Assembly (NCBI GenBank): GCA_902491215.1
Contig: CABUGV010000002.1
Coordinates: 1 to 64,000, forward strand
Source of the DNA: 43-108 sp001915545
GTDB lineage: Bacteria > Bacteroidota > Bacteroidia > Bacteroidales > Bacteroidaceae
DNA length: 64,000 nt
Direction: 5' to 3'
In this document: piece after piece, positions 1-6,892 of the stretch
Layout of the letters: each line of letters opens with the position of its first letter
Position numbering within the stretch: position 1 is the first letter of the stretch
Translations under genes and position numbers: made by a program
Notes under the pieces: model-generated
Told to the model about the DNA's origin: nothing
The model's input: only the letters and a program-made list of their open reading frames with translations
Databases searched by the model: none

Positions 1-173
1 CCCAGACGATGATCAGACAAGCCTGCCGCTTTTGCCATATGCTCAAACGGAAACACCGAGTGAAGCCTGCCAAGCTCACTCTCATTGAAACTCTTGCGAT
101 ATTTTTCTATAATATCAAATTCTGTAAAGCCCAAAGTAGGCTGAATTTCTGAAATATTTTGTATCTTAGCCAT
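1..173 (-). CDS. IS transposase, N-terminal fragment (window edge)
   Basis: The reverse strand reads an open frame from an ATG at 173 to the window edge (57 codons). It starts MAKIQNISEIQPTLGFTEFD and contains LHSVFPFEHMAKAAGLS. This resembles the N-terminus of DDE transposases of the IS5/IS1182 type found in Bacteroidales, recognised from memory. The catalytic domain lies outside the window. The 430 bases upstream carry two hairpins and no gene, as expected for the outer end of an insertion sequence. An in-frame ATG further upstream was not found. Family assignment is tentative; the protein could be another DDE transposase family. Confidence 0.6.
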   Translation of the reverse strand, partial: MAKIQNISEIQPTLGFTEFDIIEKYRKSFNESELGRLHSVFPFEHMAKAAGLSDHRL

Positions 174-189
174 ATCTTAGTCATGGAAT

Positions 190-228
190 TTCCCCCGTTT
201 TGGCTGTCAAACCTTATTTTCGGGGGAA
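190..228 (-). promoter_or_regulatory. Leader hairpin just upstream of the transposase start
   Basis: Arms TTCCCCCG (190-197) and CGGGGGAA (221-228) are perfectly complementary. In the minus-strand transcript the 3' arm ends about 16 nt before the transposase ATG. By analogy with known IS elements it may hide the ribosome-binding region in read-in transcripts; that role is inference. Confidence 0.45.
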
Positions 229-240
229 TACCTAAAGATA

Positions 241-288
241 CAAAAAAGCCAGCTAATTCGCAACACTTTGTGTATGAATTAGTTGGCT
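241..288 (-). terminator. Rho-independent terminator upstream of transposase
   Basis: 13-nt arms at 247-259 and 276-288 pair with one G-U-type mismatch. On the minus strand the stem is followed by a run of six U (from 241-246). It would stop transcription entering the IS from outside before it reaches the transposase gene. Confidence 0.6.
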
Positions 289-327
289 AATTTTATTCTA
301 TTTACTGAATATCCCTAATTAATCCGT

Positions 328-355
328 GGGAGACGGCGGTCTCCCTTTTTTATTT
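328..355 (+). terminator. Rho-independent terminator, plus strand
   Basis: GGGAGAC (328-334) pairs with GTCTCCC (339-345) around a 4-nt loop and is followed by TTTTTTATTT. No plus-strand gene precedes it in the window, so it may belong to a gene that the IS separated from its 3' end. Confidence 0.65.
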
Positions 356-390
356 ATTTTGTATTGCCGGATGACCCGAAGCCGAGCTTG

Positions 391-443
391 CACCTCCCTC
401 CTCCGCCCTTTCCGCTACGCTCCAAGGGCGGAGGAGGGAGGTG
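391..443. repeat. GC-rich 20-bp perfect inverted repeat
   Basis: The arm at 391-410 (CACCTCCCTCCTCCGCCCTT) is exactly complementary to 424-443, with a 13-nt loop. There is no T-run after either arm, so it is not a standard terminator. The strong purine/pyrimidine strand bias and isolation between IS and gene suggest a dispersed palindromic element. Confidence 0.7.
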
Positions 444-603
444 GAGAAGTTGCACTTCTAACTTGACTGTAGCAAAGTAGCGGGAAGAACAAAACAACTG
501 CACCTTCAACAGCCACTACCATAAAAGCTCGTCCACAATATCTTTATACCGGAATTATTGATAAATTTGCAAAAGTCAATCACCTCAAAAACATAATATA
601 GCC

Positions 604-1218
604 ATGATAACCCGAATATACGAAGAGAACCCTAACGAGAGAGAAATTGCAAAGGCCACAGCAATACTTAAAGATGGAGGACTGGCAATATATCCAACCG
701 ACACAGTTTACGCCATCGGATGCGATGCGCTCAACGTGCGTGCTGTAGAAAAGATATGCACAATGAAGGGCATCAACCCGCAGAAAAGCAATCTGTCAAT
801 AATCTGCAGCGATCTATCGAATATTACCGATTACGCACAGGTGAGCAACAAGGCATTCAAGCTTCTTAAAAAATATCTTCCAGGCCCATACACCTTCATT
901 CTCCCTGCCAGCGGACGACTGCCGAAAATATACAAGAAAAGGAAGGAAGTCGGCATTAGAATTCCCGACAACAACATCATACTGTCTCTCGTAAGAAACC
1001 TCGGAAATCCGATACTTACAATGTCAATACACGACGACGATGAAATCATAGAATACTCTACAGATCCTGAACTTATACACGAAAAATACAAGAACAGCGT
1101 AGACATCGTCATAGACGGCGGATACGGAGGCACAGAAGCGTCAACTGTAATCAGCTGCATCGACGACGACAACTTCGAGGTCGTACGTCAGGGAAAAGGC
1201 GATTCCGACATTTTCTGA
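604..1218 (+). CDS. YrdC/Sua5/YciO-type threonylcarbamoyl-AMP synthase
   Basis: 204-residue single-domain protein of the YrdC fold. Family members make threonylcarbamoyl-AMP from threonine, bicarbonate and ATP, the first step of the t6A37 modification of ANN-decoding tRNAs in the cytoplasm. The motif YPTDTVYAIGCD (about residues 30-41), the basic segment around KRKEVGIRIPDN and the LPGPYTFIL segment are typical. The length and YPTDT-GCD pattern are closest to the YciO branch, whose in vivo role is less certain than TsaC, so no symbol is given. ATG start, TAAATTTG -7 box at 562-569. It is convergent with the FtsX gene downstream. Confidence 0.85.
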   Translation: MITRIYEENPNEREIAKATAILKDGGLAIYPTDTVYAIGCDALNVRAVEKICTMKGINPQKSNLSIICSDLSNITDYAQVSNKAFKLLKKYLPGPYTFILPASGRLPKIYKKRKEVGIRIPDNNIILSLVRNLGNPILTMSIHDDDEIIEYSTDPELIHEKYKNSVDIVIDGGYGGTEASTVISCIDDDNFEVVRQGKGDSDIF

Positions 1219-1270
1219 CATCAATATTCCGACCGCGTTCACACACTGCTTCTCTGCACAAATAAAATTC

Positions 1271-1307
1271 AAAAAAAGGCGCCGCCGAAACAAAATTCGG
1301 TGACGCC
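1271..1307 (-). terminator. Rho-independent terminator of the FtsX-like gene
   Basis: 12-nt arms at 1278-1289 and 1296-1307 pair with two imperfect positions; the minus strand then runs into seven U (1271-1277). It lies 26 bp past the stop of the permease gene. Confidence 0.75.
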
Positions 1308-1332
1308 GACAAAAATTTCTCCGTAAACATTT

Positions 1333-2586
1333 TTATTCAAAATTCATTGTTCTGGCAGGCTTGCTTACCGAAATAAGGAAAGAAGAGCCGAATATCACGA
1401 TTGCCGAAATGACAATCGTAAGCACATTTATGCCGACAATGTAAAGCCAATTGAACTGTATAGGTACAGAATCAATATAGTATACCGACGAATCGAGCTT
1501 GACAACGTGGAACATCTTCTGTACGAAACAGAGAACCAAACCGACAGCATTGCCCCAAAGCATTCCGCGTCCGACCATAATCACAGAAAAGTCTATAAAC
1601 ACCCTCCTGACGCTCATGTTCGTAGCGCCCAGCGCCTTAAGTATTCCAATCATGTTTATGCGCTCCAGCATTATGATGAGCAAACCTGAGATTATCGTGA
1701 ACGATGCCACACATATCATCAGTATCAGAATCATCAGAACATTAACATCAAGAATGTTGAGCCACGAGAATATCTGAGGAGCAAGTTCCTTTATGCTGAA
1801 AGCCCCGTAGAGCGCTCCGTTGCGGTCGGGCACTGCATTGACTTTGTAGAGCAGACTTTTGGTAGTCTCTTCCAGACGGTCGAAATTGTCCACGCTTATT
1901 TCATATCCCGAAGCCATGTCCTCATCCCAACCGTTGAGTCTGTTGACTGTGTACAAGTCAGTAAAAGCATACGTACGGTCATACTCCGTCAGATTTGTAC
2001 GATACACACCTGCTACCTCCAAACGACGGGCTCTGACAGAAGAACCAGCAGACGAAATGAAATAGGCAAAGACCTTGTCGCCGGCCTTCAGCTTCATCTC
2101 GTCGGCCATTATGCCAGAAATGAGAATCTTGTTCGATGCACTGTCGGCGCTGAACGCAGGCACTTCGCCTTCCACCAGATATTTGCGGAAAAACGACATG
2201 TCGTACTCCTCGCCCACACCTTTCAGAGTCATCCCCCTGAAGTCCTCTTCTGTCTTCAGCATACCGATTTTGAGCGAAAAGCGCTGTACGCGGTCCACTC
2301 CGTCCACCGACTCAACAACCTTGCGCAGACTGTCGGACGCCACTATCGGAGGCAAATCGTATTCCTGCGAGGCTGTCACATTGAGCACCTGCACATCCGA
2401 GCCGAAACCGATGACCTTGGCACTTATCTCGTCCTTGAATCCGCAGACCACACAGAGGCTCACAATCATCACCGCCAGTCCTATGGCAATGCCAGACATG
2501 GCAATGCGCACGGCTGGACGCGAAAAACGCTTTTTGCCCCGGTTTTCCGAATATATTCTTCGGGCTATGAAAAATTCAAAATTCAA
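1333..2586 (-). CDS. FtsX-like ABC permease, LolC/LolE type
   Basis: 417 residues with one N-terminal membrane segment (about 25-50), a large periplasmic domain and three C-terminal segments (from about 280), the MacB/LolCE topology. Such permeases work with a separate ABC ATPase, often in lipoprotein release; no ATPase gene is adjacent. The frame opens with TTG at 2586, preceded by an AAGGAAG stretch, with a stop just upstream. The first ATG is about 30 residues in and would delete the conserved N-terminus beginning NFEFFIARRI, so a TTG start is preferred. The gene lies 104 bp downstream of the aminotransferase on the same strand and ends at a good terminator. Confidence 0.85.
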   Translation of the reverse strand: MNFEFFIARRIYSENRGKKRFSRPAVRIAMSGIAIGLAVMIVSLCVVCGFKDEISAKVIGFGSDVQVLNVTASQEYDLPPIVASDSLRKVVESVDGVDRVQRFSLKIGMLKTEEDFRGMTLKGVGEEYDMSFFRKYLVEGEVPAFSADSASNKILISGIMADEMKLKAGDKVFAYFISSAGSSVRARRLEVAGVYRTNLTEYDRTYAFTDLYTVNRLNGWDEDMASGYEISVDNFDRLEETTKSLLYKVNAVPDRNGALYGAFSIKELAPQIFSWLNILDVNVLMILILMICVASFTIISGLLIIMLERINMIGILKALGATNMSVRRVFIDFSVIMVGRGMLWGNAVGLVLCFVQKMFHVVKLDSSVYYIDSVPIQFNWLYIVGINVLTIVISAIVIFGSSFLISVSKPARTMNFE

Positions 2587-2690
2587 AACTTCACTTCCTT
2601 TCTTACTATCATGAAAAAAGGAGAGAAGATGACGCTCTGTTCAACTGCTGACGCACATCATTTTCTCTCCATATATTTGTCAACCACTAC

Positions 2691-3890
2691 TTATTCGGTT
2701 CTGCCCGGATAAGCCTCCAATGCCTTGCGCAGCACATAGAGTGCACGCGTCAGGTCTTCCTTCTTGAGCACATAGGCAATGCGCACCTCGTTGCGTCCTG
2801 CACCAGGCGTTGTGTAGAAACCCGAAGCTGGAGCCATCATCACGGTCTCGCCTTCGTAATCGAAACTGCTCAAGCACCATGCACAGAACTTCTCGCTGTC
2901 GTCAACCGGAAGCTTGGCAACTGTGTAGAACGCTCCCATAGGTATAGGAGAATAAACGCCCGGAATGCGGTTGAGTCCGTCAATCAGACATTTTCTGCGC
3001 TCAACGTATTCATCGTAAGTGTCGCGCGTATATTCTTCAGGAGCATCGAGCGATGCCTCCGCAGCAATCTGGCCTATGAGAGGAGGACTGAGGCGGGCCT
3101 GACAGAACTTCATCACCGCCTTACGCACTTCGGCATTCTTCGTTATGAGTGCTCCGATGCGTATTCCGCATTCGCTGTAACGCTTCGACACAGAGTCAAT
3201 CAGCACAACGTTCTGCTCTATGCCCTCGAGATGGCATGCAGAAATGTATGGCGAACCGGTATATATGAATTCGCGATAAACCTCGTCGGAGAACAAGTAA
3301 AGGTCGTACTTCTTGACAAGGTCGCGTATCTGATTCATCTCACGGCGCGTGTACAGATAGCCAGTAGGATTGTTCGGGTTGCAGATAAGTATGGCGCGTG
3401 TGCGCTCGTTTATCAGTTCCTCAAACTTCTCCACCTTTGGCAACGAGAATCCTTCGTCGATGGTCGTAGTCACTGTGCGTATCACAGCACCGGCAGAGAT
3501 GGCGAATGCCATGTAGTTGGCGTACGCAGGTTCCGGCACAATGATTTCGTCGCCCGGATTGAGACACGAAAGGAATGCAAACAGCACCGCTTCCGAACCG
3601 CCTGTAGTTATGATTATGTCGTCGGCATCAAGATTGATGTCATACTTCTTGTAGTATCCGACGAGTTTCTCCCTGTAGCTTCTGTATCCCTGACTAGGAC
3701 TGTATTCGAGCACAGTTCTGTCAATGTTTCGTATAGCATCCAGCGCAACCTTCGGTGTTGGAAGATCAGGCTGTCCGATGTTCAGATGGTATACGTGTAT
3801 GCCACGGCGCTTGGCATCTTCTGCCAGCGGTGCCAGCTTGCGGATAGGCGAAGCAGGCATCTCCGTTCCACGTATTGATATTTTCGGCAT
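2691..3890 (-). CDS. Class I/II PLP-dependent aminotransferase
   Basis: 399 residues, the full length of fold-type I aspartate aminotransferase-like enzymes. Visible motifs are NPNNPTGY (substrate and cofactor pocket), FSDEVY (cofactor-binding Asp and Tyr) and SVSKRYSECGIRIG with the Schiff-base lysine. The enzyme transfers amino groups between an amino acid and a 2-oxoacid in the cytoplasm; the exact substrate cannot be read from sequence. The start is ATG, and a TATATTTG -7 box lies at 3945-3938 on the minus strand. It probably shares a transcript with the FtsX-like gene downstream. Confidence 0.9.
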   Translation of the reverse strand: MPKISIRGTEMPASPIRKLAPLAEDAKRRGIHVYHLNIGQPDLPTPKVALDAIRNIDRTVLEYSPSQGYRSYREKLVGYYKKYDINLDADDIIITTGGSEAVLFAFLSCLNPGDEIIVPEPAYANYMAFAISAGAVIRTVTTTIDEGFSLPKVEKFEELINERTRAILICNPNNPTGYLYTRREMNQIRDLVKKYDLYLFSDEVYREFIYTGSPYISACHLEGIEQNVVLIDSVSKRYSECGIRIGALITKNAEVRKAVMKFCQARLSPPLIGQIAAEASLDAPEEYTRDTYDEYVERRKCLIDGLNRIPGVYSPIPMGAFYTVAKLPVDDSEKFCAWCLSSFDYEGETVMMAPASGFYTTPGAGRNEVRIAYVLKKEDLTRALYVLRKALEAYPGRTE

Positions 3891-3937
3891 AATGTTTTCT
3901 TGGTATGTAAATATGAAAAATGTTTATGTTTGAAATG

Positions 3938-3945
3938 CAAATATA
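3938..3945 (-). promoter_or_regulatory. -7 box (TATATTTG) upstream of aminotransferase
   Basis: Matches TAnnTTTG exactly and lies 47 bp before the ATG. A TTG sits 23 bp upstream, slightly outside the usual 19-21 bp spacing. Confidence 0.5.
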
Positions 3946-4021
3946 AGACAAATGTTTAAAATCATGAACAAAAAGTTCCGAAAGATACCATCACCCTAAA
4001 TGTGCACAGCTGCAGTCGGGG

Positions 4022-4510
4022 TCACTTCTTCTTCATCACATACTTGCCCACCTTGGCCGTGTATGTACCTTTGTCGAGAGGTCCTTCCTTGCCGTCGGCC
4101 TTATGCTTGAGTTCCACGTCGACAGAATCGGCAGAGAACTCTCCTCCACCCTCTGCCCCGTCAGTGTCGCGGAAAACAACATACATCTGCTCCTTGCCGA
4201 AAGCACTGCTCTTCTCTTCAATCTCGAAGCGTCCCTTGCTGTCGGTCACCGCACCTTCGCCTAAGTCGAGCACGTTCTGGCCGTCGACATTCAAACGAGG
4301 ATACACGCCGATGCCGGCAACAGGCTTGCCGGATTCGTCGACCACCTTTCCCGAAACCTTGTATGTGGCTGTAGGTATACCGTAGAGCACTCTTATACCC
4401 TTATCCATCCGGTTAAGTTCTGTCGCCTTATGTGCACACGAAGAGAACCCCAGCAGAAACATGCCTCCGGAAATCAACTTCTCCAACAATTTTATGTTCT
4501 TTTCCTTCAT
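4022..4510 (-). CDS. Radical-SAM-associated lipoprotein
   Basis: 162 residues. The N-terminus has a short hydrophobic segment ending LLGFSSC, with the lipid-modified cysteine at residue 25, so the mature protein is a lipoprotein. The segment VLYGIPTATYKVSGKVVDE and the following carboxypeptidase-like repeat region (SGKPVAGIGVYP, VTDSKGRFEI) match the family that in Bacteroidales is encoded beside a dedicated radical SAM enzyme (TIGR04134-type lipoprotein, recognised from memory). No radical SAM gene is present in this window, so this copy is an orphan. A full promoter precedes it (4579-4548). The C-terminus is lysine-rich. Confidence 0.75.
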   Translation of the reverse strand: MKEKNIKLLEKLISGGMFLLGFSSCAHKATELNRMDKGIRVLYGIPTATYKVSGKVVDESGKPVAGIGVYPRLNVDGQNVLDLGEGAVTDSKGRFEIEEKSSAFGKEQMYVVFRDTDGAEGGGEFSADSVDVELKHKADGKEGPLDKGTYTAKVGKYVMKKK

Positions 4511-4547
4511 CTGACGTGATTATTTACAATTCGACTGTTATATTATA

Positions 4548-4579
4548 CAAATGTATGACATTTGTCCAACATTTTCAAA
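4548..4579 (-). promoter_or_regulatory. Promoter of the lipoprotein gene
   Basis: On the minus strand TTTG (4579-4576), 20 bp spacer, TACATTTG (4555-4548). Both boxes match the Bacteroidota vegetative consensus; the ATG is 38 bp after the -7 box. Confidence 0.75.
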
Positions 4580-4630
4580 AAAATCAAAGAAATATAGATT
4601 GCTCAACAGCGCGAGCGCCCACAACGGCAG

Positions 4631-4665
4631 CTGCGAGGGCTCGCAATCATCGCCGCGGGCGCCCG
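4631..4665. repeat. GC-rich palindromic element, copy A
   Basis: Contains GCGAGGGCTCGC (inside 4631-4647) and CGGGCGCCCG (4656-4665). The 17-nt stretch 4631-4647 is the exact reverse complement of 22618-22634, and CGGGCGCCCG recurs at 22666-22675. It lies between two divergent genes in otherwise AT-rich intergenic DNA. Confidence 0.6.
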
Positions 4666-4790
4666 CAGAATCAAATGCAGGCGCTCAGAACAACGTCAAT
4701 GCAAGATTTTCTGCATTTAAGCAAGCCTTTGTCAATACTTTTGTATAAATTTGGCAGTAATAAGACATATAATCAATAAATCATCAAATT

Positions 4791-5027
4791 ATGGCAAACA
4801 AAAGATTGACCCGCTCATCCGACAGAATGATTGCAGGAGTCTGCGGAGGTATTGCAGAATACTTCGGTTGGGACCCGACCATGCTTCGTGTCCTCTACAC
4901 GCTGGCCACAATCTTCACTGCATTCTCTGGTATAATTGTATATATAGTTCTGTGGATTATCATACCGGAAAAAAGATTCAGCGACGGCTATGAAAACAGA
5001 ATGAACGACAGACTGCACGATAGGTAA
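4791..5027 (+). CDS. PspC-domain small membrane protein
   Basis: 78 residues made almost only of a PspC domain: KRLTRSSDRMIAGVCGGIAE followed by a membrane segment at about 40-62 and a charged tail. PspC domains sit in the inner membrane and take part in envelope-stress signalling in enterobacteria; the role of short stand-alone forms in Bacteroidota is not established. The start ATG lies 37 bp after a TAAATTTG -7 box (4746-4753), although the upstream TTTG at 4728 is spaced only 14 bp from it. The gene is convergent with the amidase gene across a strong shared hairpin. Confidence 0.9.
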   Translation: MANKRLTRSSDRMIAGVCGGIAEYFGWDPTMLRVLYTLATIFTAFSGIIVYIVLWIIIPEKRFSDGYENRMNDRLHDR

Positions 5028-5110
5028 TTGTGGCTTAAAGTCCTTCATTGGCAAGCAGTAAGAATGTTTCAATGAAAGTAAAGATATAGCATAAACTATA
5101 AATTATACAC

Positions 5111-5161
5111 AAAAAATCATCCCGCTGAGACATGTACATCTTTATGTCTCGGCGGGATGAT
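5111..5161 (-). terminator. Long terminator between convergent genes
   Basis: 17-nt arms (5116-5132 and 5145-5161) pair with one G-T position. The minus strand continues into six U, so it terminates the amidase transcript; on the plus strand the tail is weak but the hairpin also sits 88 bp after the PspC gene. Confidence 0.8.
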
Positions 5162-5246
5162 TGCATATATACCGGCCTGGTTGCGCAAACGAGAATCATT
5201 ATGATTTCAGTTCACATAAAAAAGATTTGCGCAACATGATACGATT

Positions 5247-6122
5247 TCAATCTATGAAACGCTTCGTAAGACCGGAAAACTCCTCTATGCGCCTGTCACG
5301 GAGGAACGGCCACCAGCGTCTTACGTTCTCGGAACGCTTCATGTCTACGTCAACAACGACAACTTCTTCCTTGTCGACAGAAGCACGATACAAGAGTTCT
5401 CCCTGCGGACCTGCGACAAAACTTCCTCCCCAGAACGTAATGCCGTGTGTCTGTCCCGAAGGATCGGGCTCGTGTCCGGTACGGTTGACAGCAACAACAG
5501 GCAGACCGTTGGCTACAGCATGTCCGCGCTGAACTGTGGTCCATGCTTCGCGCTGACGCTCCTGTTCATCGGCCGTGTCAGAACTCTCGTAACCGATTGC
5601 TGTAGGATAGATAAGGATTTCTGCACCCTGAAGAGCCATGAGCCTAGCTCCTTCCGGATACCACTGGTCCCAGCAGACCTGCACTCCGAGAACACCTACA
5701 GAGGTGCGTATCGGATGGAAACCGAGATCGCCTGGAGTGAAGTAGAACTTCTCATAATAGGCAGGATCGTCAGGAATGTGCATCTTGCGATATTTGCCTG
5801 CTATTGAACCGTCTTTTTCGAACACGACAGCTGTGTTGTGGTAAAGTCCGGGAGCACGGCGCTCGAAGAGCGATGTGACAAGCACGATGTTCAGTACCGA
5901 AGCCAATTTGCCGTAAAACTCCGTAGAAGGTCCTGGGATTGGTTCTGCGAGGTCAAAGAGCGAAGTATTCTCGGTCTGGCAGAAGTACAACGAGTTATGA
6001 AGCTCCTGAAGCACCACCAGTTCAGCTCCATCAGAAGCCGCTTTTCTGATATTCGATGCCAACTTGGCTTTGTTGGCCTCTACATCTGCAGAACATGTCT
6101 GCTGTATAATTCCAATTTTCAC
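5247..6122 (-). CDS. aguB: N-carbamoylputrescine amidase
   Basis: 291 residues, nitrilase superfamily. The catalytic triad is visible as Glu40 (VLQELHNS), Lys113 (YRKMHIPDD) and Cys150 (VCWDQWYPEG). The length, the QQTCS N-terminus and the HIPDDPAYYEKFYFTPGD segment match N-carbamoylputrescine amidase, which hydrolyses N-carbamoylputrescine to putrescine, CO2 and ammonia in the agmatine route of polyamine synthesis. The start codon is GTG at 6122; no in-frame ATG is available nearby upstream. The usual partner, agmatine deiminase, is not adjacent. The NUDIX gene lies 68 bp upstream on the same strand, and TACGTTTG at 6184-6177 could be a -7 box. Confidence 0.88.
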   Translation of the reverse strand: MKIGIIQQTCSADVEANKAKLASNIRKAASDGAELVVLQELHNSLYFCQTENTSLFDLAEPIPGPSTEFYGKLASVLNIVLVTSLFERRAPGLYHNTAVVFEKDGSIAGKYRKMHIPDDPAYYEKFYFTPGDLGFHPIRTSVGVLGVQVCWDQWYPEGARLMALQGAEILIYPTAIGYESSDTADEQERQREAWTTVQRGHAVANGLPVVAVNRTGHEPDPSGQTHGITFWGGSFVAGPQGELLYRASVDKEEVVVVDVDMKRSENVRRWWPFLRDRRIEEFSGLTKRFID

Positions 6123-6190
6123 TTTATCTTCAATTTTTATAATGGGTTCAACATTTGCTTTTCTTATTATGCTTTACAAACGTAATAATG

Positions 6191-6835
6191 TCAGTCTATG
6201 ATAGGAAGCATGGATGCATTATCATAGAACTCAAAAAGCTTCGCAATCTGTGAATACGACGTACGCGGAACAGAAAGAGGCGGAATCTCGTCCTCGGCAA
6301 AGAACCCGCTTCCGAGTATATCGAAATCGGTATGCGAAACATAATGCGAAAGTTCGGACTCTGACGCCTTGCAGAGTATGAACATCTTGTATATTGACAG
6401 ATTTGTCGGAGGAGTGTTCCATTTGCGGTAGTCGAGAAGCATGAGAAGCTTTACAGGCTCTACGTGCAGACCGGCTTCCTCCCAGACCTCCTTGACAGCA
6501 CATTCTGACGGAGTCTCGTTTACATCACTCCAACCGCCGGGTACAGACCAGCATCCGTCGCATTTCTCGCGCGAAAGAAGAATCTTTCTGTCGGCAGAGA
6601 ATACGACACCGCGCACATCGAGTTTTGGAGTGGCATATTCCTGTAGAAGATTGAAACTCGAAGCTATCTCTTCCTGCGGTATTCCTGATATGATTGACTC
6701 AAGCTCGTTGCTCAATTCAAGATATCGGTTGTAGCGTATGCGCTGATAGTCATCTGTATCGTAGCACAGTCCTGTCTGAGCTATGGAACGCATCTCCACG
6801 GCAATCTCTGCAATTCTGTCTGATTGTTCCGACAT
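6191..6835 (-). CDS. NUDIX hydrolase with N-terminal NUDIX-associated domain
   Basis: 214 residues. The first ~65 residues resemble the helical domain found ahead of NUDIX domains in a family annotated as ADP-ribose pyrophosphatase-like. The NUDIX box is GGWSDVNETPSECAVKEVWE followed by EAGL, where the usual Arg of REUXEE is Lys, a variant normal for this family. Such enzymes cleave nucleoside diphosphates linked to another moiety and need Mg or Mn. The exact substrate cannot be given. It lies just upstream of the amidase gene and 57 bp downstream of the helicase gene on the same strand. Confidence 0.82.
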   Translation of the reverse strand: MSEQSDRIAEIAVEMRSIAQTGLCYDTDDYQRIRYNRYLELSNELESIISGIPQEEIASSFNLLQEYATPKLDVRGVVFSADRKILLSREKCDGCWSVPGGWSDVNETPSECAVKEVWEEAGLHVEPVKLLMLLDYRKWNTPPTNLSIYKMFILCKASESELSHYVSHTDFDILGSGFFAEDEIPPLSVPRTSYSQIAKLFEFYDNASMLPIID

Positions 6836-6892
6836 GTTTTATTAAGTAGGAATAAAGATTTTACGTTGATGAAAAGAAATAAATCTGAATAC

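Larger units (their letters stand above)
174..603. other. Gene-free IS end and flank
   Basis: No coding frame is seen here. The stretch holds a leader hairpin (190-228), a minus-strand terminator (241-288), a plus-strand terminator (328-355), a 20-bp perfect inverted repeat (391-443) and a TAAATTTG -7 box (562-569) for the gene at 604. The outer boundary and terminal repeat of the IS could not be fixed. Confidence 0.6.

Noticed and set aside
3231..3878. 215-codon open frame opposite the aminotransferase
   Set aside because: Shadow of the aminotransferase frame.
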